Positions 46,262 to 57,249 of a stretch of 64,000 bases of DNA are shown piece by piece. Origin of the DNA: Platynereis dumerilii (Eukaryota; Annelida; Polychaeta; Phyllodocida; Nereididae); the NCBI GenBank assembly GCA_026936325.1, contig JAPTHN010000008.1, forward strand, positions 52,679,706-52,743,705, given 5' to 3'. Below the pieces are notes generated by a model. The model saw only the letters and a list, made by a program, of their open reading frames with translations, ran no database searches and had not been told where the DNA came from. How positions within the stretch are numbered: position 1 is the first letter of the stretch; each line of letters opens with the position of its first letter. The position numbers and the translations under genes are program-made.

Positions 46262-46803
46262 CAAAGCTCCACTAGTATGGAAACTTCCTTACGCGACACA
46301 TTGTTCAATATTGTCATGTTTAAATAACGGACTTTGTGACAAGCAACTGTTCCTATCCCGGATTGCTGTGTTTGCTGCATCATCACTGACTCACAAATCT
46401 TATGTCATTAGATTTGTCATGAACACCTCACTGACAGCTAAGGGATCACTCCTTAGACAAAATGTACAATATTGCTGTGAACAATTGGCGACTACTATGG
46501 ATAATCTGCAGTCTAAAAACATTTCAGCTATCAAGAGGGACATACTTAAACTATGTGATGAAAACTGTAAAAAGGACAAAGACAGGGGGAAGGCAAGAAC
46601 AATTATTATTATTGAATTAATGGACACTTTGGACAATTTTAATGAATGCATTCTAAACTTTGATGAAATGCAAATAATTATAAATAACTTATATACTAAT
46701 TGAATAAGGACTGTGTAAACTTAAATGCATTTTCTATTTTCTAATATCACAATATTGTGTATGTAATATATAAAAGATACGAAATAAAATAAAGATGATA
46801 TAT
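46262..46803 (+). mobile_element. LINE C-terminal fragment in lectin C 3' flank
   Basis: An insertion absent from block A. It encodes WKLPYATHCSILSCL and VMNTSLTAKGSLLRQNVQYC, followed by a lysine-rich stretch and a stop at 46703. The W-LPY-xTH pattern with a downstream S..N..V / G.N motif is common at the end of I/Tx1-type LINE proteins in marine animals. Its tail is aataaaataaagatgatata. Family call from memory of the motif, so moderate. Confidence 0.5.
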
Positions 46804-47451
46804 ATAAAGCATTTTTAAGCTAGTGAAATCACACTACCAAGCTGAAAGTTAATTTTGAAACTGTTTGGACCGCCAATCTGCAAACAGCTATAATAGTGCT
46901 GTAAGAACCACATTACCTGCTTTCTTCAGAATATTTACGTTAGTCATGGCTTTCATTAAGCTTGAAAGATTGGGTTCCGTGATGCTCATGATGGCTCCTT
47001 ATTGTTATCACTTATTTTATTATGGTAATAAAGGAATAGCTTAATTGTTTGCTGCAATTTTAGAATTTTACAAATGCAGCATTCGATATAATTAGCAATC
47101 AAAAGCTATTGACCACCTGAGATAAATGCACTTATGATTTAATTTAATTCTGACTATGTTCTCTGATGACCTTTTTTCTGATGAATTATATCATTGTGCA
47201 TGCGTGTCATCATGACATTGTTCCAGGCATTTCATCTTGCCCCTTGTCTCACTTCACCTCCGCTCGAGCAAGCGCTATTGCATGAAAAATCAATGGCTCG
47301 TTGGGTGTTCATTTTATTTATTCATGATTATGCTTAGGAAGATGGAAATTTCTCATCTCACCTTCCACTACAAACAATATGCTGCATGCTTCAGTGTGTT
47401 ATGTCCGCCTGATGCAAATCGGGCATTTTCAGTGATCTGGCAAGCTTGGTA

Positions 47452-50400
47452 GACAGACAGACAGACAGACAATATTCATTTATTTGACCATAGAGAGATA
47501 CAACATGAAATAGTTCAAAAATAATTACATATATACGGTCTTTGGAGACCCACATTAAGGCTACTGCCGCTATCATGTGGGCCACCAAGAAGCAAGCGTA
47601 TAACAATAAATTAGACATCTGCAAAGGCTGTTGATAATCTTATGATCAAAGTAACTTACAATGTATAATTCGGTTAACAGAGACAGGAAAGGATTTATAT
47701 GTATACACAGGAGTTCACAAAAGGATAATGAATAAATAAAATATTGACAATCAGCATGATTATAGATTTTGACATGGTTAATAATATACTACGGTTTAGG
47801 CCTAAGTACTGTTGAGATTCCTACAGATGTAGCAATTCACAACAGAACAATTGCTGCTATAGATATTCAAATATGTTCTTTTCAGATAAAATTTCAGACC
47901 ATAGATGGTGTGAGTTTGAATTTTGTCAATGATACATGAAGGGGCAGAGTTTATAATTGAGGGAAGTCTGATTCGAATTGCGCATTTAGAAGTATTGTAT
48001 TTGAGACGAGGAACGGCTAGTAAGGAGCAATTTCTAGTTTGGTGGTTATGAATGTCACTATTACGCAGCAATGATATATTCTGGAAATACTTTGGGATAC
48101 TTTTGTGAAATAGGTTATAGTAGAACTTCCACTCTTCTATTTTGAGGACATCTGTCAGTTTTAAGATACAAAGCTGCTTAAAAAGTGGTTCAGTATGGGC
48201 ATTGTACTTGGATTTAGATATCACCCTTATAGCCTTCTTTTGTAATTTCTCAATTGAATTGGGTTTCCAACCCCATAAGGTCACACCACAGAGCAAGTGG
48301 CAGTGAATGAGGGAGTAATATATGGTTCTTAATATCTCATTTGGAAAATACCTTTTAATCTTTGTCATTATTCCAATAACTTTGGATATTTTCTTTCCTA
48401 TTTTACTCAGATGGGGTTTCCAGGATAACTTCTTATCAATGGTAATTCCAAGAAAATCAAAACTATCAACTCTTTTAATATTTACGCCTTCCATTACTAG
48501 GTTTGTGGATGGGATGATTTTGTTTGGAGTATGGAATACCATGTATGTAGTTTTCTTAAGATTCAATGATAACCTATTAACTTTTAACCAGTCAGACACT
48601 TTAGTAATTTCACTATTTATTTTGTCAATTGGGTTTTCATGACCATCATTCAGATGGTTATTGCATAATGTTGTAGACAGGGTTGTATCGTCTGCATACA
48701 TAATGAAACTGAACATATCAGTGGACCTGCCAAAGTCATTGACATAGATCAAAAAAAGGAAAGGGCCCAAGATCGATCCTTGCGGGACACCTGTCCTGAT
48801 TATTAGTGGATTTGACAAGCAACTCCGAAATTCAACTTGTTGTACCCTATTATCCAGATAGCTGCGACATAGTTCTAGAGCACCATCTCTGATTCCATAA
48901 TTTTGTAGTTTGTTAAGTAGGATAGAGTGGTCTAAAGTGTCAAATGCCTTCGACAGGTCCAGAAATATATTCAGTGGAATTTTACCTTGTTCTAAATTGC
49001 CAACAATTCTGTCTATATTTTCAAGCACTGCATGCTCTGTGGAGTGACCTTTACGGAAGCCATATTGATTATTAAAATATAAATCTTTTGAAAGGAAATA
49101 ATGGTCTAGCTGAACTAGCATAACTTTTTCAACAATTTTCGAGAAAGAAGGCAAGAGGGAAATTGGTCTGTAGTTTGCAATATTAGTGGAATCATCTTTT
49201 TTATAAATAGGAATAATTTTAGCATCCTTCATTCTATTAGGAAAAATTCCACTTTCAAATATTTGATTGATAAGTGTGGCCAAAGGTGAGCTAATTGTAT
49301 CTTTAATAGACCTCAAGAACTTCATTGATATGCCATCAATTCCACAACTAGTCTTTGGGGCAATTTGCGTTATAATTTTATCAACTGTATCAGCATTTAT
49401 AGGTGCAAATTCAAATCTATCAACAACAGGTTCCGTGAAGTAATGCCTGAAATTAACACCAGGTGGACAATTGATATTAGATGCTAACACAGGCCCAATA
49501 TTGCAAAAATATTCATTAAATTTATCTGCTATAGTCTGTGAATCATTAATGTCTGTACCATTAATTATAAAGGAGGTAACAGGATTTTCCTTATTTCTAC
49601 CATTTTCTATTACACTCCGTATAACATTCCATGTATTTTTGATATCATGCTTATACTTTCGAAAGAGAGAATGGTAATGCAATTGCTTAGCTTCACGAAT
49701 AGTGACTTTCAGAATTCTGTTGTAGGTAGAAAGGTTGTTCTTCAATGTGAAATATTGTGGCGTATTATTTTGGCATTTCTTCATTGCAACATAAAGCTTG
49801 TCCCTAAAACGTATGGATTTTAGTAAGCCAGTTGTCATCCATGTATTTTTCTTGTGTTTGTGTTTGTGATATTTAACATATCTAATAGGGAAATATTTCG
49901 ACTTGAGTCTCAATATTTCAGAATGCATCAGTTCAAAATTGACATTCGGATCTTGTGAAGATCCAAATTTCTTGCTGAGCTCCAAGGACCGCAATTCATG
50001 TTTGAACTTTTCCAACCTTTTTACTGAAAAATGTTGCATCTTAACATATTTAGGTGGAAGGGATTTACTGCACAAGTAATCTAGGCATATAAAATATGGT
50101 TGATGATCATAAATTTGAGATGTTAATATCCCTGTTGTAGTCTTTGAAAAATTGGTGGATAATTTACAGAAAACATTGTCAATCAGAGTAGCTCTTTCAG
50201 AGGAAAATCTGGTTGGCAGAGTGATCTTAGGTATATACCCACTGGATAACATCAATTCAAGGAATTCATTTACATTGGCCTTTTCATTTAACTTGAGCAG
50301 GTTAATGTTAAAATCTCCACATAGAACCATATCCGAGCAATTACTTGTGTAATATTGTAACATATCAGAGAATTCCTTTAAGAATTTATCATAATCCTCA

Positions 50401-51858
50401 TTAGTTTCACGGGGGAGACGATAGATATTTCCAATACGAAGACTTTTTTCCAGTGGATTTTCCAACTTAACGTCTATGATTTGGTATTCCCAGCTAGTGC
50501 CTTCATATTCTGAACCTGAAGTGATGTCATACTTATACTTTTCATGTAGGTATATAGCCAAACCGCCATGCATGCTACAAGACTTCCCTTGACTGATTAA
50601 CTTGTAATTTGGCAGGTTAAGGTCAGATATATTTTCAGAGCAAGACAGCCATGTCTCTTGCATGCAAATCGCATCAAAAGTAAGATTTTTTTCCGTAAAT
50701 ATACTCACATACAGTTTCAACTGATTTATTTTAGCACGAAGACTTTGACAATTAAGGCTAAGAATTTTGAAACCACTCTTGCCTTTGAGTATATTAGACA
50801 TTGCATCTACTTCAAAATACATGGAATGTTCCAGAATATTAGGTTCATCATTGTTTAAATCCATGTCAGGCTGAAGGATCTCAATAAGAGAGTTACGACT
50901 TAGGCCACCGTAGTTATTTAACATGTCAATGCTACTATTGTGATACATTATTCCTGATATTCAGAAATGTTTTATGGCTGTCAGTGCCTTTCCTGTAAAA
51001 ATCTGTCCCATGAAATATAAACATAATAATTAATGAAATAAACGTGTACATGGCAATCCTAGGATGGTAAAGATAGAGCATTGGTGGATTTAAAGGATAA
51101 CTAAAGAAGGCTGGAGGCGCGAATGGGAGGTTGTTGGATAAGTAAATGGAAAATTTTGGGGAAAATAAGATATCTATATTGACTTAAAGACTTGAACTTT
51201 AAAATACTATTAGGAAACATCTCATTCATCAAATATTTTGAAATATTAAGCAGTGGTAACATGATGAACTATGGAATAAATATAGGACGAAACTATATCT
51301 AAGTAACACCTTACTGTCTCATATTATATCTACCAAGCTAGAGATAACAAATACCTCATAAGTACTTAAATTAACTAAGTAATTTCTAAGGTTCCAAGGG
51401 AAATCATTGACATCGGCCGTGACCACCCCTGGCACAGACCCTGGCCGCGGTGGCTGCCTAGGTCTGAGCCAAGAGAAGCCACAACCACTGCAATACTACA
51501 TCATGCACCAGCAGCGCTAGTCAGCACAATTATATCTCGTGACAAAGTGTAATGGTAGTGTCTAGAGTATCACAAGTGACATACTGTAACAAATAGACAA
51601 ATGATTTTTCCTTAATTAGCATATATACAAACTATAATAAGAAGCATATATATCAGCTACGATAAGAAGCGTATATTTCAGCTATAATTAACATTATATA
51701 TCAGCTGTGAAAAGAAACGCAAGAACCGGTGAAATAATTAGAAATGAAAGAACATTAGACAGTATCTCAGTTACCACAAATAATCATTAAACAGTATATT
51801 TTCACTGCCATTAGTCGTGACCTCCCCCGGCTCGGACCCTGGCCGCGGTTGCTGCCTA
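47452..51858 (-). mobile_element. Full-length CR1/L2-like LINE
   Basis: 4.4 kb inserted in block C. Block B keeps the empty site (caagcttggtaagtgc, 36404-36419); GGTA flanks both ends here (47448-47451 and 51859-51862). The 3' end is a (GTCT)n tail (plus 47452-47471) and the 3' UTR is about 330 bp. The 5' region (50949-51858) holds two copies of a GC-rich motif about 405 bp apart (ggaccctggccgcgg near 51835, agaccctggccgcgg near 51430). One long open frame and no 5' truncation. Confidence 0.92.
47802..50948 (-). CDS. LINE endonuclease-reverse transcriptase, intact
   Basis: 1048 residues from a true ATG. The N-terminal 58 residues are unrecognised. AP-type endonuclease at 60-290 has its catalytic landmarks: LNCQSLR (64-70), QETWL (97-101), CGDFNIN (210-216), LPTR (244-247), LIDNVF (255-260) and YDHQP (280-284). 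Reverse transcriptase at about 570-840: NYRPISLLPSFSKIVEK (592-608), QYGFRKGHSTEHA, FLDLSKAFD (662-670, motif A), GVPQGSILGP (720-729, motif B), YADD (751-754, motif C) and FLGITIDKKLSWKPH. It ends with CYIC. No stop, frameshift or missing catalytic residue was seen, so it could be active. There is no separate ORF1. Confidence 0.95.
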   Translation of the reverse strand: MYHNSSIDMLNNYGGLSRNSLIEILQPDMDLNNDEPNILEHSMYFEVDAMSNILKGKSGFKILSLNCQSLRAKINQLKLYVSIFTEKNLTFDAICMQETWLSCSENISDLNLPNYKLISQGKSCSMHGGLAIYLHEKYKYDITSGSEYEGTSWEYQIIDVKLENPLEKSLRIGNIYRLPRETNEDYDKFLKEFSDMLQYYTSNCSDMVLCGDFNINLLKLNEKANVNEFLELMLSSGYIPKITLPTRFSSERATLIDNVFCKLSTNFSKTTTGILTSQIYDHQPYFICLDYLCSKSLPPKYVKMQHFSVKRLEKFKHELRSLELSKKFGSSQDPNVNFELMHSEILRLKSKYFPIRYVKYHKHKHKKNTWMTTGLLKSIRFRDKLYVAMKKCQNNTPQYFTLKNNLSTYNRILKVTIREAKQLHYHSLFRKYKHDIKNTWNVIRSVIENGRNKENPVTSFIINGTDINDSQTIADKFNEYFCNIGPVLASNINCPPGVNFRHYFTEPVVDRFEFAPINADTVDKIITQIAPKTSCGIDGISMKFLRSIKDTISSPLATLINQIFESGIFPNRMKDAKIIPIYKKDDSTNIANYRPISLLPSFSKIVEKVMLVQLDHYFLSKDLYFNNQYGFRKGHSTEHAVLENIDRIVGNLEQGKIPLNIFLDLSKAFDTLDHSILLNKLQNYGIRDGALELCRSYLDNRVQQVEFRSCLSNPLIIRTGVPQGSILGPFLFLIYVNDFGRSTDMFSFIMYADDTTLSTTLCNNHLNDGHENPIDKINSEITKVSDWLKVNRLSLNLKKTTYMVFHTPNKIIPSTNLVMEGVNIKRVDSFDFLGITIDKKLSWKPHLSKIGKKISKVIGIMTKIKRYFPNEILRTIYYSLIHCHLLCGVTLWGWKPNSIEKLQKKAIRVISKSKYNAHTEPLFKQLCILKLTDVLKIEEWKFYYNLFHKSIPKYFQNISLLRNSDIHNHQTRNCSLLAVPRLKYNTSKCAIRIRLPSIINSAPSCIIDKIQTHTIYGLKFYLKRTYLNIYSSNCSVVNCYICRNLNST

Positions 51859-51862
51859 GGTA

Positions 51863-53420
51863 AGTGCATGCGCAAATATTTTTAAAGCAGTGCTGGCTTA
51901 AAGTTATCATATAAGTTTTCAAAATGAATCATAATATATATCAAGCTGTGATGACAAAATATTTCCGGTTGTAACAGATGGTTTGACATCTCATGCCTCT
52001 TGCAGTGTCATCAACAAGAAGCACTTCATCCAGTGGCGTAACTAGGGGGTCTCGAGTCGTACCTGGGGGGGCACGCGATTCTCAGGGGGGGGGCACCCAT
52101 AATACTAATTGTATATTTTAGCCAGGTTGAAAAGTTCATATGGGGGTCACCTGGGGGGCACAGGTCCAATATGGGGGCACTGACTTCATCAAAGCCATCC
52201 ATTAAGTTGTAAATAATGACCTATCTTGAAGATTAATGAGTGTTCAAATTAAAATATTACTTTGTTTTACTAGGGAACTTAACAAGCTATATCCTTAAAA
52301 TTTGATATTCCATTTTTGTTAATGACAATGTGATATGTTTATGCAACAGAGCTGACGCTGGCCCTTCTGACACTTGAACATGATGATTGTCAATGACATC
52401 TCTGTCAAAGCTTTGCCTGAATGCTGATAATTTGCATAACTTCAATCAAAGGGTGTCAGTTTTATTTTTATTAAACAGAGAGCAAAGTTTAACTAAAATG
52501 ATTTACTATTTAGTATTTAGGCCCTACATGTCGTCAGCCTAAAGCAAAATTGGCCTATGTCAGACTTTTTTCCATTGTGGTACCATAGGGAGACCCTTGT
52601 GATAATACATGTGTTTAAAAAATAATAATCTCCTCAATTAATAATAAATGCCTCAAAACACCAAATCAATTTTCACACAAATGGCCTAAATCCTTTGGTG
52701 GATATGACCAATATTTTTCGGTCATAGTTGTGAGTATTAACTTTATAGAAGTTGCCTCCTCACATTTCATTCATAAATTTGATGGAGAATTGCTTGTGTA
52801 ATTGTACCATATCATGTTTGGTTCAGTTTTGTAGTAAAATTTGTAATATCCTTCTACTGGCAATTCCCATTAATCAGCCAATTAAAGCTTTGGGGGAATT
52901 GTGCAAAAAGTAACCATCAATCAATCAATGAATCAAAAATTTATTTGAGGAAACTGAAGCCTGTAAAGTCATTGGGGGGGGGGGGCTACTTCGCAAGAAG
53001 GTTTTATTCCATTTACTTTGAGATTACGGTGTTTGCGAATGCATCATCTGCCAAACTGGTTGCATCACTGGCCTTGCCATTTTAATAAGTGCTTAAAATT
53101 GATTTGCACTGGACACCAGTAGATCCTCTTGAGGATAATAAACTCACTTTTTTGGCAGTAATCAGTCATCGGATATCGCACTTTTTGTGTCTATAACTGT
53201 TTACTAATTGGTGGATTGTATCCATAAACTAATATAAATGAGTTTCATTCGGTTTAATGCGTGCAATCAATAATTAAAGATGTGTACACTACACATGTAG
53301 TTTGACATACGGTGAAATCTATGTAAAAGTTACAAATAAAAATCTTCATAATTTTCTTCTGTTTTTCCTTATGATTTCCCTGCATGAATCCACTTTTGAA
53401 TTTAACAAAGCTTTGATGAG
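51863..53420 (+). repeat. Continuation of lectin block C 3' flank
   Basis: Aligns with 36414-37980 of block B apart from the hAT MITE at 52031-52182 and internal deletions. Includes the CAAT-tail repeat (about 52918) and a G12 run (about 52976). Confidence 0.75.
52031..52182. mobile_element. 152-bp hAT MITE
   Basis: Tips CAGTGGCGTAACTAG and an inverted CAGTGCCCCC end. The 8-mer ACTTCATC directly flanks both ends (52023-52030 and 52183-52190), and block B has a single acttcatc at the same place. Related sequence occurs at 55869-56041. Confidence 0.9.
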
Positions 53421-53429
53421 GCTTTTACA

Positions 53430-54135
53430 ATGTCAAACTGTTGGGACCAACAGAGTGTTTATTCAAACACTAAGTTGATTGTGCAACACAACAAACATGA
53501 TAGTGTTTGTAATACAGCAAACATGATGGTGTGTTTCAGTGCATATTTTAACATAGTAACTGGGAGACCATTTGGTCTCCAAGTGGTTGCATTTGGTCTC
53601 CCCGTCATTACCAAATTGGTATCACTGGGAGACCAGTTATCCCAGAAACTCTTATTAATTTCACATTCAGCTTATCCTGATTTGTAACTCTTGGATGCAT
53701 TTGAAAGCGAGGTTTCTTCTTTCCTTACAGAAAAAATATTCTTTTACTGTCTTTTCGGTATACTTATGCTGATGCCATCTTTCTGATTTCCAATTTGATG
53801 AATTTAAAATTTTTCTAATTGGTTTTGGCGGAAGTAAGTCGAAATCCTAAATAAGCAGTCAGCTCAACAGTTCAAAGTTCTTTTCGCAAGCATGTAATTA
53901 CACAAATACATTTTATGGATCTTCAGCTGATCAATAAATGTCGCGCATCATTCGTCGCAAAGTTCCGGTGGTCTCCCAGTCGAAAATCCTTAAAAAATGC
54001 TCTGGACCGTCACTGTATGTAATGCAACAAACATGATGACGTGTGTAATACAAACATGATGACGCGTAATACAACAAACATGATGACGTGTGTAATAAAA
54101 CAAACATGATGGCGTGTGAAATACAACAAACATAA
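53430..54135 (+). repeat. Interrupted minisatellite
   Basis: A roughly 26-29 bp unit (aacaaacatgatgacgtgtg..ata) occurs about five times at 54010-54135 and about twice at 53482-53535. The two parts are separated by about 470 bp that carries actgggagacc near 53559 and its inverse ggtctcccagt near 53968, so the array may have been split by an insertion. Confidence 0.65.
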
Positions 54136-54910
54136 TCGATTATGAATGTGCCTTTCGCAGTCTACAACTGTGTGATGTTCCACCATTACACGTTTTGTTC
54201 ATCATCGGCTGAATGTATGTGTGACCTCACACAGAACATTCATTTGATCTGCATAACTCCCATGTTGACCCATAGCAACTGCCATGTGACACAGTGTGAT
54301 CATACTTCCACATTACTAGAAAAAAACATTTTCTACATTCTCGTCAGAAGGATAGTAAGATCTTCCTCCTGAACCAGTTCCTAAATAACTTTTTTTTTTC
54401 ATTTGCATCCCATTGTGAGACCAATATGATCGTTCTTATGTACATTTTTGTCTCATGTTGTCGCTTTCATATAAAAGCCCTTCCAGTATTGACGAAAGCT
54501 GAGAAAAACCTGCTTACCGAAGAAATACATGTTGTTAAAACAGCTGAATCCATTGTCTAAATTAACTGAGAACCAAGGAACAAAGAAGTTCAATGCAGCC
54601 TTTAATGAAATTCATGTCATGCAAAGTAGTCATATTTGCTGAATGTTAATATAACAATAATTATTATTTACATAGAAATGGCATAGAAATGTTTCTCAAA
54701 AAAATTTTCTCGCAATAATAGGCAATCTTGTGTATTATTTGCATATATAGTTCTGAAAAAGTAGTTTTGTCTATATACTTGTTTTAATTTGTACAGTCCA
54801 AAAGCTTTCTCATCTTACAGTTGGTTAATTTTGGTCGAGGGGTCGCTTAGTTTTGGTCGAGCAGTCTTTTATGTTCGCCGTCTTCACTCTTGCCACATTT
54901 CATGGAGATG
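54136..54910. other. Gene-free stretch downstream of the receptor exon
   Basis: Contains the probable 3' side of the minus-strand receptor gene. I could not find an unambiguous minus-strand AATAAA close to its stop. Confidence 0.3.
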
Positions 54911-55822
54911 TCACCTACACGTGACCACGTGACCAGCCAGATGATCGGGAAAGCCAAATATCAGGAAGGTGATAAGATACACAAAGTTGAACATGTTGAA
55001 AGCGTACATTTCTAAGAGATTCATAAGGCCAAACAAGAAATCTACCATATGGAAGAAGAGCGGTATCACCATAAAGAAGAAGCCAGTGCAACAAAGAGCC
55101 AGGGTTGGGGTGACAATCGACTGCTTCATCAAATCCGTTGTTGTCTTGCGACCCTTCCACACCAGAGTGCCGACGAAGACAGCGATGAAGGTTGGAAAGG
55201 CCCAGAGCCAAAGAAGTAGCTGAGTAAATTGGTTAGCATTATACTTCAAGATACAAAGTAGGTTGTGAACATAGAAGAGGGAGTAATCGTAGGAAATTGC
55301 TGCAATAATGGAAGGCAAGGTGCTGCCGATGGCCGTAATTATCCAGAAAGGGACCAAACACAGAATGACCTGCTTTTTGCTGAAGCTTCCACCATCTCCA
55401 ATTCCCATACGTAAGCCATGAAGTCTCTCCGTGAGTACAAGGATATACGTGACAACGGTCATCGTCCATGTTGCCGATTCAAAGTAGGCAAAGAAGTAGC
55501 AAGCCGGCTCCGACACAAGAGAGGGAACGTTGTACAGTGACGTCAGACTTCTGTTCCATGCAAGAACATTAATGATCGCCATGCAGAGGGAGGTGTGTGC
55601 AATCAGCCATCTCCAGGGTTCGCCGCTGATCTTCTTGGTTCGCACGATCTTGATGAAGAGGATCAGGTTCAGAATGACCACCAGGGGGCAGATCAGGTAG
55701 AGCAGGAGAACCAACAAATAGAAAGCAAACCCCTCTGGCCCCTTCGGTGCCTCAATGTAGTCTTGATAGTCTGGAGTTGGACCGTAATTATAGTCAGCCC
55801 CGTAGTCATAGCTGGGTGACAT
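54911..55822 (-). CDS. Orphan rhodopsin-like seven-transmembrane receptor
   Basis: 303 residues if translation starts at MSPSYDYG (ATG at 55822-55820); a Met five codons upstream is in frame, but TTTGCAG just before this ATG looks like an acceptor, so the start may be spliced to a 5' UTR exon. Numbering from the upstream Met: an acidic Tyr-rich N-tail (six Tyr at 10-27), TM1 38-64, TM2 76-95, TM3 112-136, TM4 155-178, TM5 206-227, TM6 241-264, TM7 277-298 and a very short C-tail. Cys112 and Cys195 can form the TM3-ECL2 disulfide. DRY is replaced by TER (136-138), the TM6 CWxP by MVIP and NPxxY by FGFPDHL, so it is a divergent rhodopsin-class receptor. The Tyr-rich tail resembles sulfated peptide-receptor tails, but the ligand is unknown. 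No break is seen in the exon. Confidence 0.85.
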   Translation of the reverse strand: MSPSYDYGADYNYGPTPDYQDYIEAPKGPEGFAFYLLVLLLYLICPLVVILNLILFIKIVRTKKISGEPWRWLIAHTSLCMAIINVLAWNRSLTSLYNVPSLVSEPACYFFAYFESATWTMTVVTYILVLTERLHGLRMGIGDGGSFSKKQVILCLVPFWIITAIGSTLPSIIAAISYDYSLFYVHNLLCILKYNANQFTQLLLWLWAFPTFIAVFVGTLVWKGRKTTTDLMKQSIVTPTLALCCTGFFFMVIPLFFHMVDFLFGLMNLLEMYAFNMFNFVYLITFLIFGFPDHLAGHVVTCR

Positions 55823-55868
55823 CTGCAAAGTGAACATTCAATTAGCATTTAAAGTACAGTACAAGTTC

Positions 55869-56041
55869 CAGTGGCATAACTGGGGGGTCTCCAGCGGGAG
55901 GGGGGAACCTGGGGGGACGCAATTCTCTGGGGTGGGGGGGCACCACCTATACTAACTTCATATTTTAGGTCCAATATAGGGCGCACAGGTCCAATATGGG
56001 TGAATGTGCCCCCCCCCTTGCCCGCCATAGGAATGCCACTG
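55869..56041. mobile_element. hAT-like MITE upstream of the receptor
   Basis: Tips CAGTGGCATAACTGGGGGG and, inverted, CAGTGGCATTCCTATGG. Interior is related to 52031-52182 (ggtccaatat..g repeats). Flanking 8-mers do not match. It lies 47 bp upstream of the receptor ATG, or in its 5' intron. Confidence 0.65.
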
Positions 56042-57240
56042 AATACAACCCAAGATGTAAGACTACTAATGACACAAAATACAATGTGCGCTTGACAATA
56101 AAAAGGTCTGTTTGTATCAGTTCGAACGAAAACAAAGCTTCCCAATTGGCAACATTGCAATGTTAGGGAAATTACGTAGAACTGTACGGTAGGAATTACG
56201 TGGTCACAGCATTGTAAAGCAACACCAAGATATGATGTCGGCATACAACATTGTCACAGCTTTGTGGAAAAGTTTTAACATTGGAATGACCATGCATGAG
56301 GCGACATCATTTGCGTCACACATTTCGACCTGACAACAGACGAGCCCTCCACCATTCAGCAATTTCCTGCTTACATTGTCCGCCCCATTGTTTATAACAA
56401 ATTTAACTCTGATTTCAAGTGCATTTATATAGAAATATATTCATATGATAATAAATCATGAATGCAAATGGATGCTCTGGATTTAGTGCACCATAATTTC
56501 TGCTTTATTAGCACCACACCTACAAATTTTCAACCGTCAGCCATGCATATTATTCTTAGTCTCTGACAACGCCATGCATACATATATATTTAAACTTTGA
56601 AATTATATTATGGATCATGACTTTTCGGTCGTAAGGTACATTCTGAGATTCTCAACAAGAAGAAGTCACCATTTGCCCTGAACTGTAATTGTAAACCAAG
56701 CTGCATCACTGCCACGGCAGTTACCGTTAAAACAACAGCACATGCCGTAAAAACATCGGTTTTCTGTCGAAAAATGGCACTTTTTTTCATTCATTATGGT
56801 AGCTGCAGTTAAAGTAACGCAGCAGGTTTTACAATGTCATTTATGTCACAGGTAAATGTTACCTCTACTTAAATTGACAGTTCATTGTGCTCAAAGATCA
56901 AGCTCCAATGCTATGAATTGTGAAGCACAACAACCTCAAGAGCCGCAGCAGGAAATATCATTGAGCTTTTAAATTGTAAATTTGGACTGATGAAATGTGA
57001 ACTTCCAAATGTTGAGATCGACTCTTTCATCCCTGTACATTAGGGTGTCCCAGAAAAAAACAATGTCCTATTTTTTGATGGGGCAACCCCTCATTTTGTG
57101 ATATAACCTATAAGAACGACCTATGCAAAATATTAAAGCATACCAACATCAATGGTCTACAATAATAATGTCACTCCTACCAGCTCTTCAACTGACATGT
57201 GCACCAATATGAACGAAAGTGTTTCAGAGCGATTTAACCT
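56042..57240. other. Gene-free stretch
   Basis: No supported exon. Near 57042 the word tagggtgtcccagaaaaa resembles a MITE tip, but no partner was found. Earlier exons of the receptor gene could lie here; I cannot define any. Confidence 0.3.
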
Positions 57241-57249
57241 AAAAGAATA

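Noticed and set aside
46245-46703. 152-residue frame as a host gene
   Set aside because: It is an insertion specific to block C, starts in flank sequence, has a LINE-like C-terminal pattern and a LINE-like tail.
48322-48642. 106-residue plus-strand frame
   Set aside because: Antisense shadow of the LINE reverse transcriptase.
54969-55819. Plus-strand and alternate minus-strand frames over the receptor
   Set aside because: Shadows of the seven-transmembrane frame; no domain features.
55849-56244. 131-residue minus-strand frame upstream of the receptor
   Set aside because: Half of it is a hAT-like MITE and the rest has no recognisable features; not a credible exon.
57040-57075. MITE starting tagggtgtcccagaaaaa
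   Set aside because: Only one end found; no inverted partner within reach.
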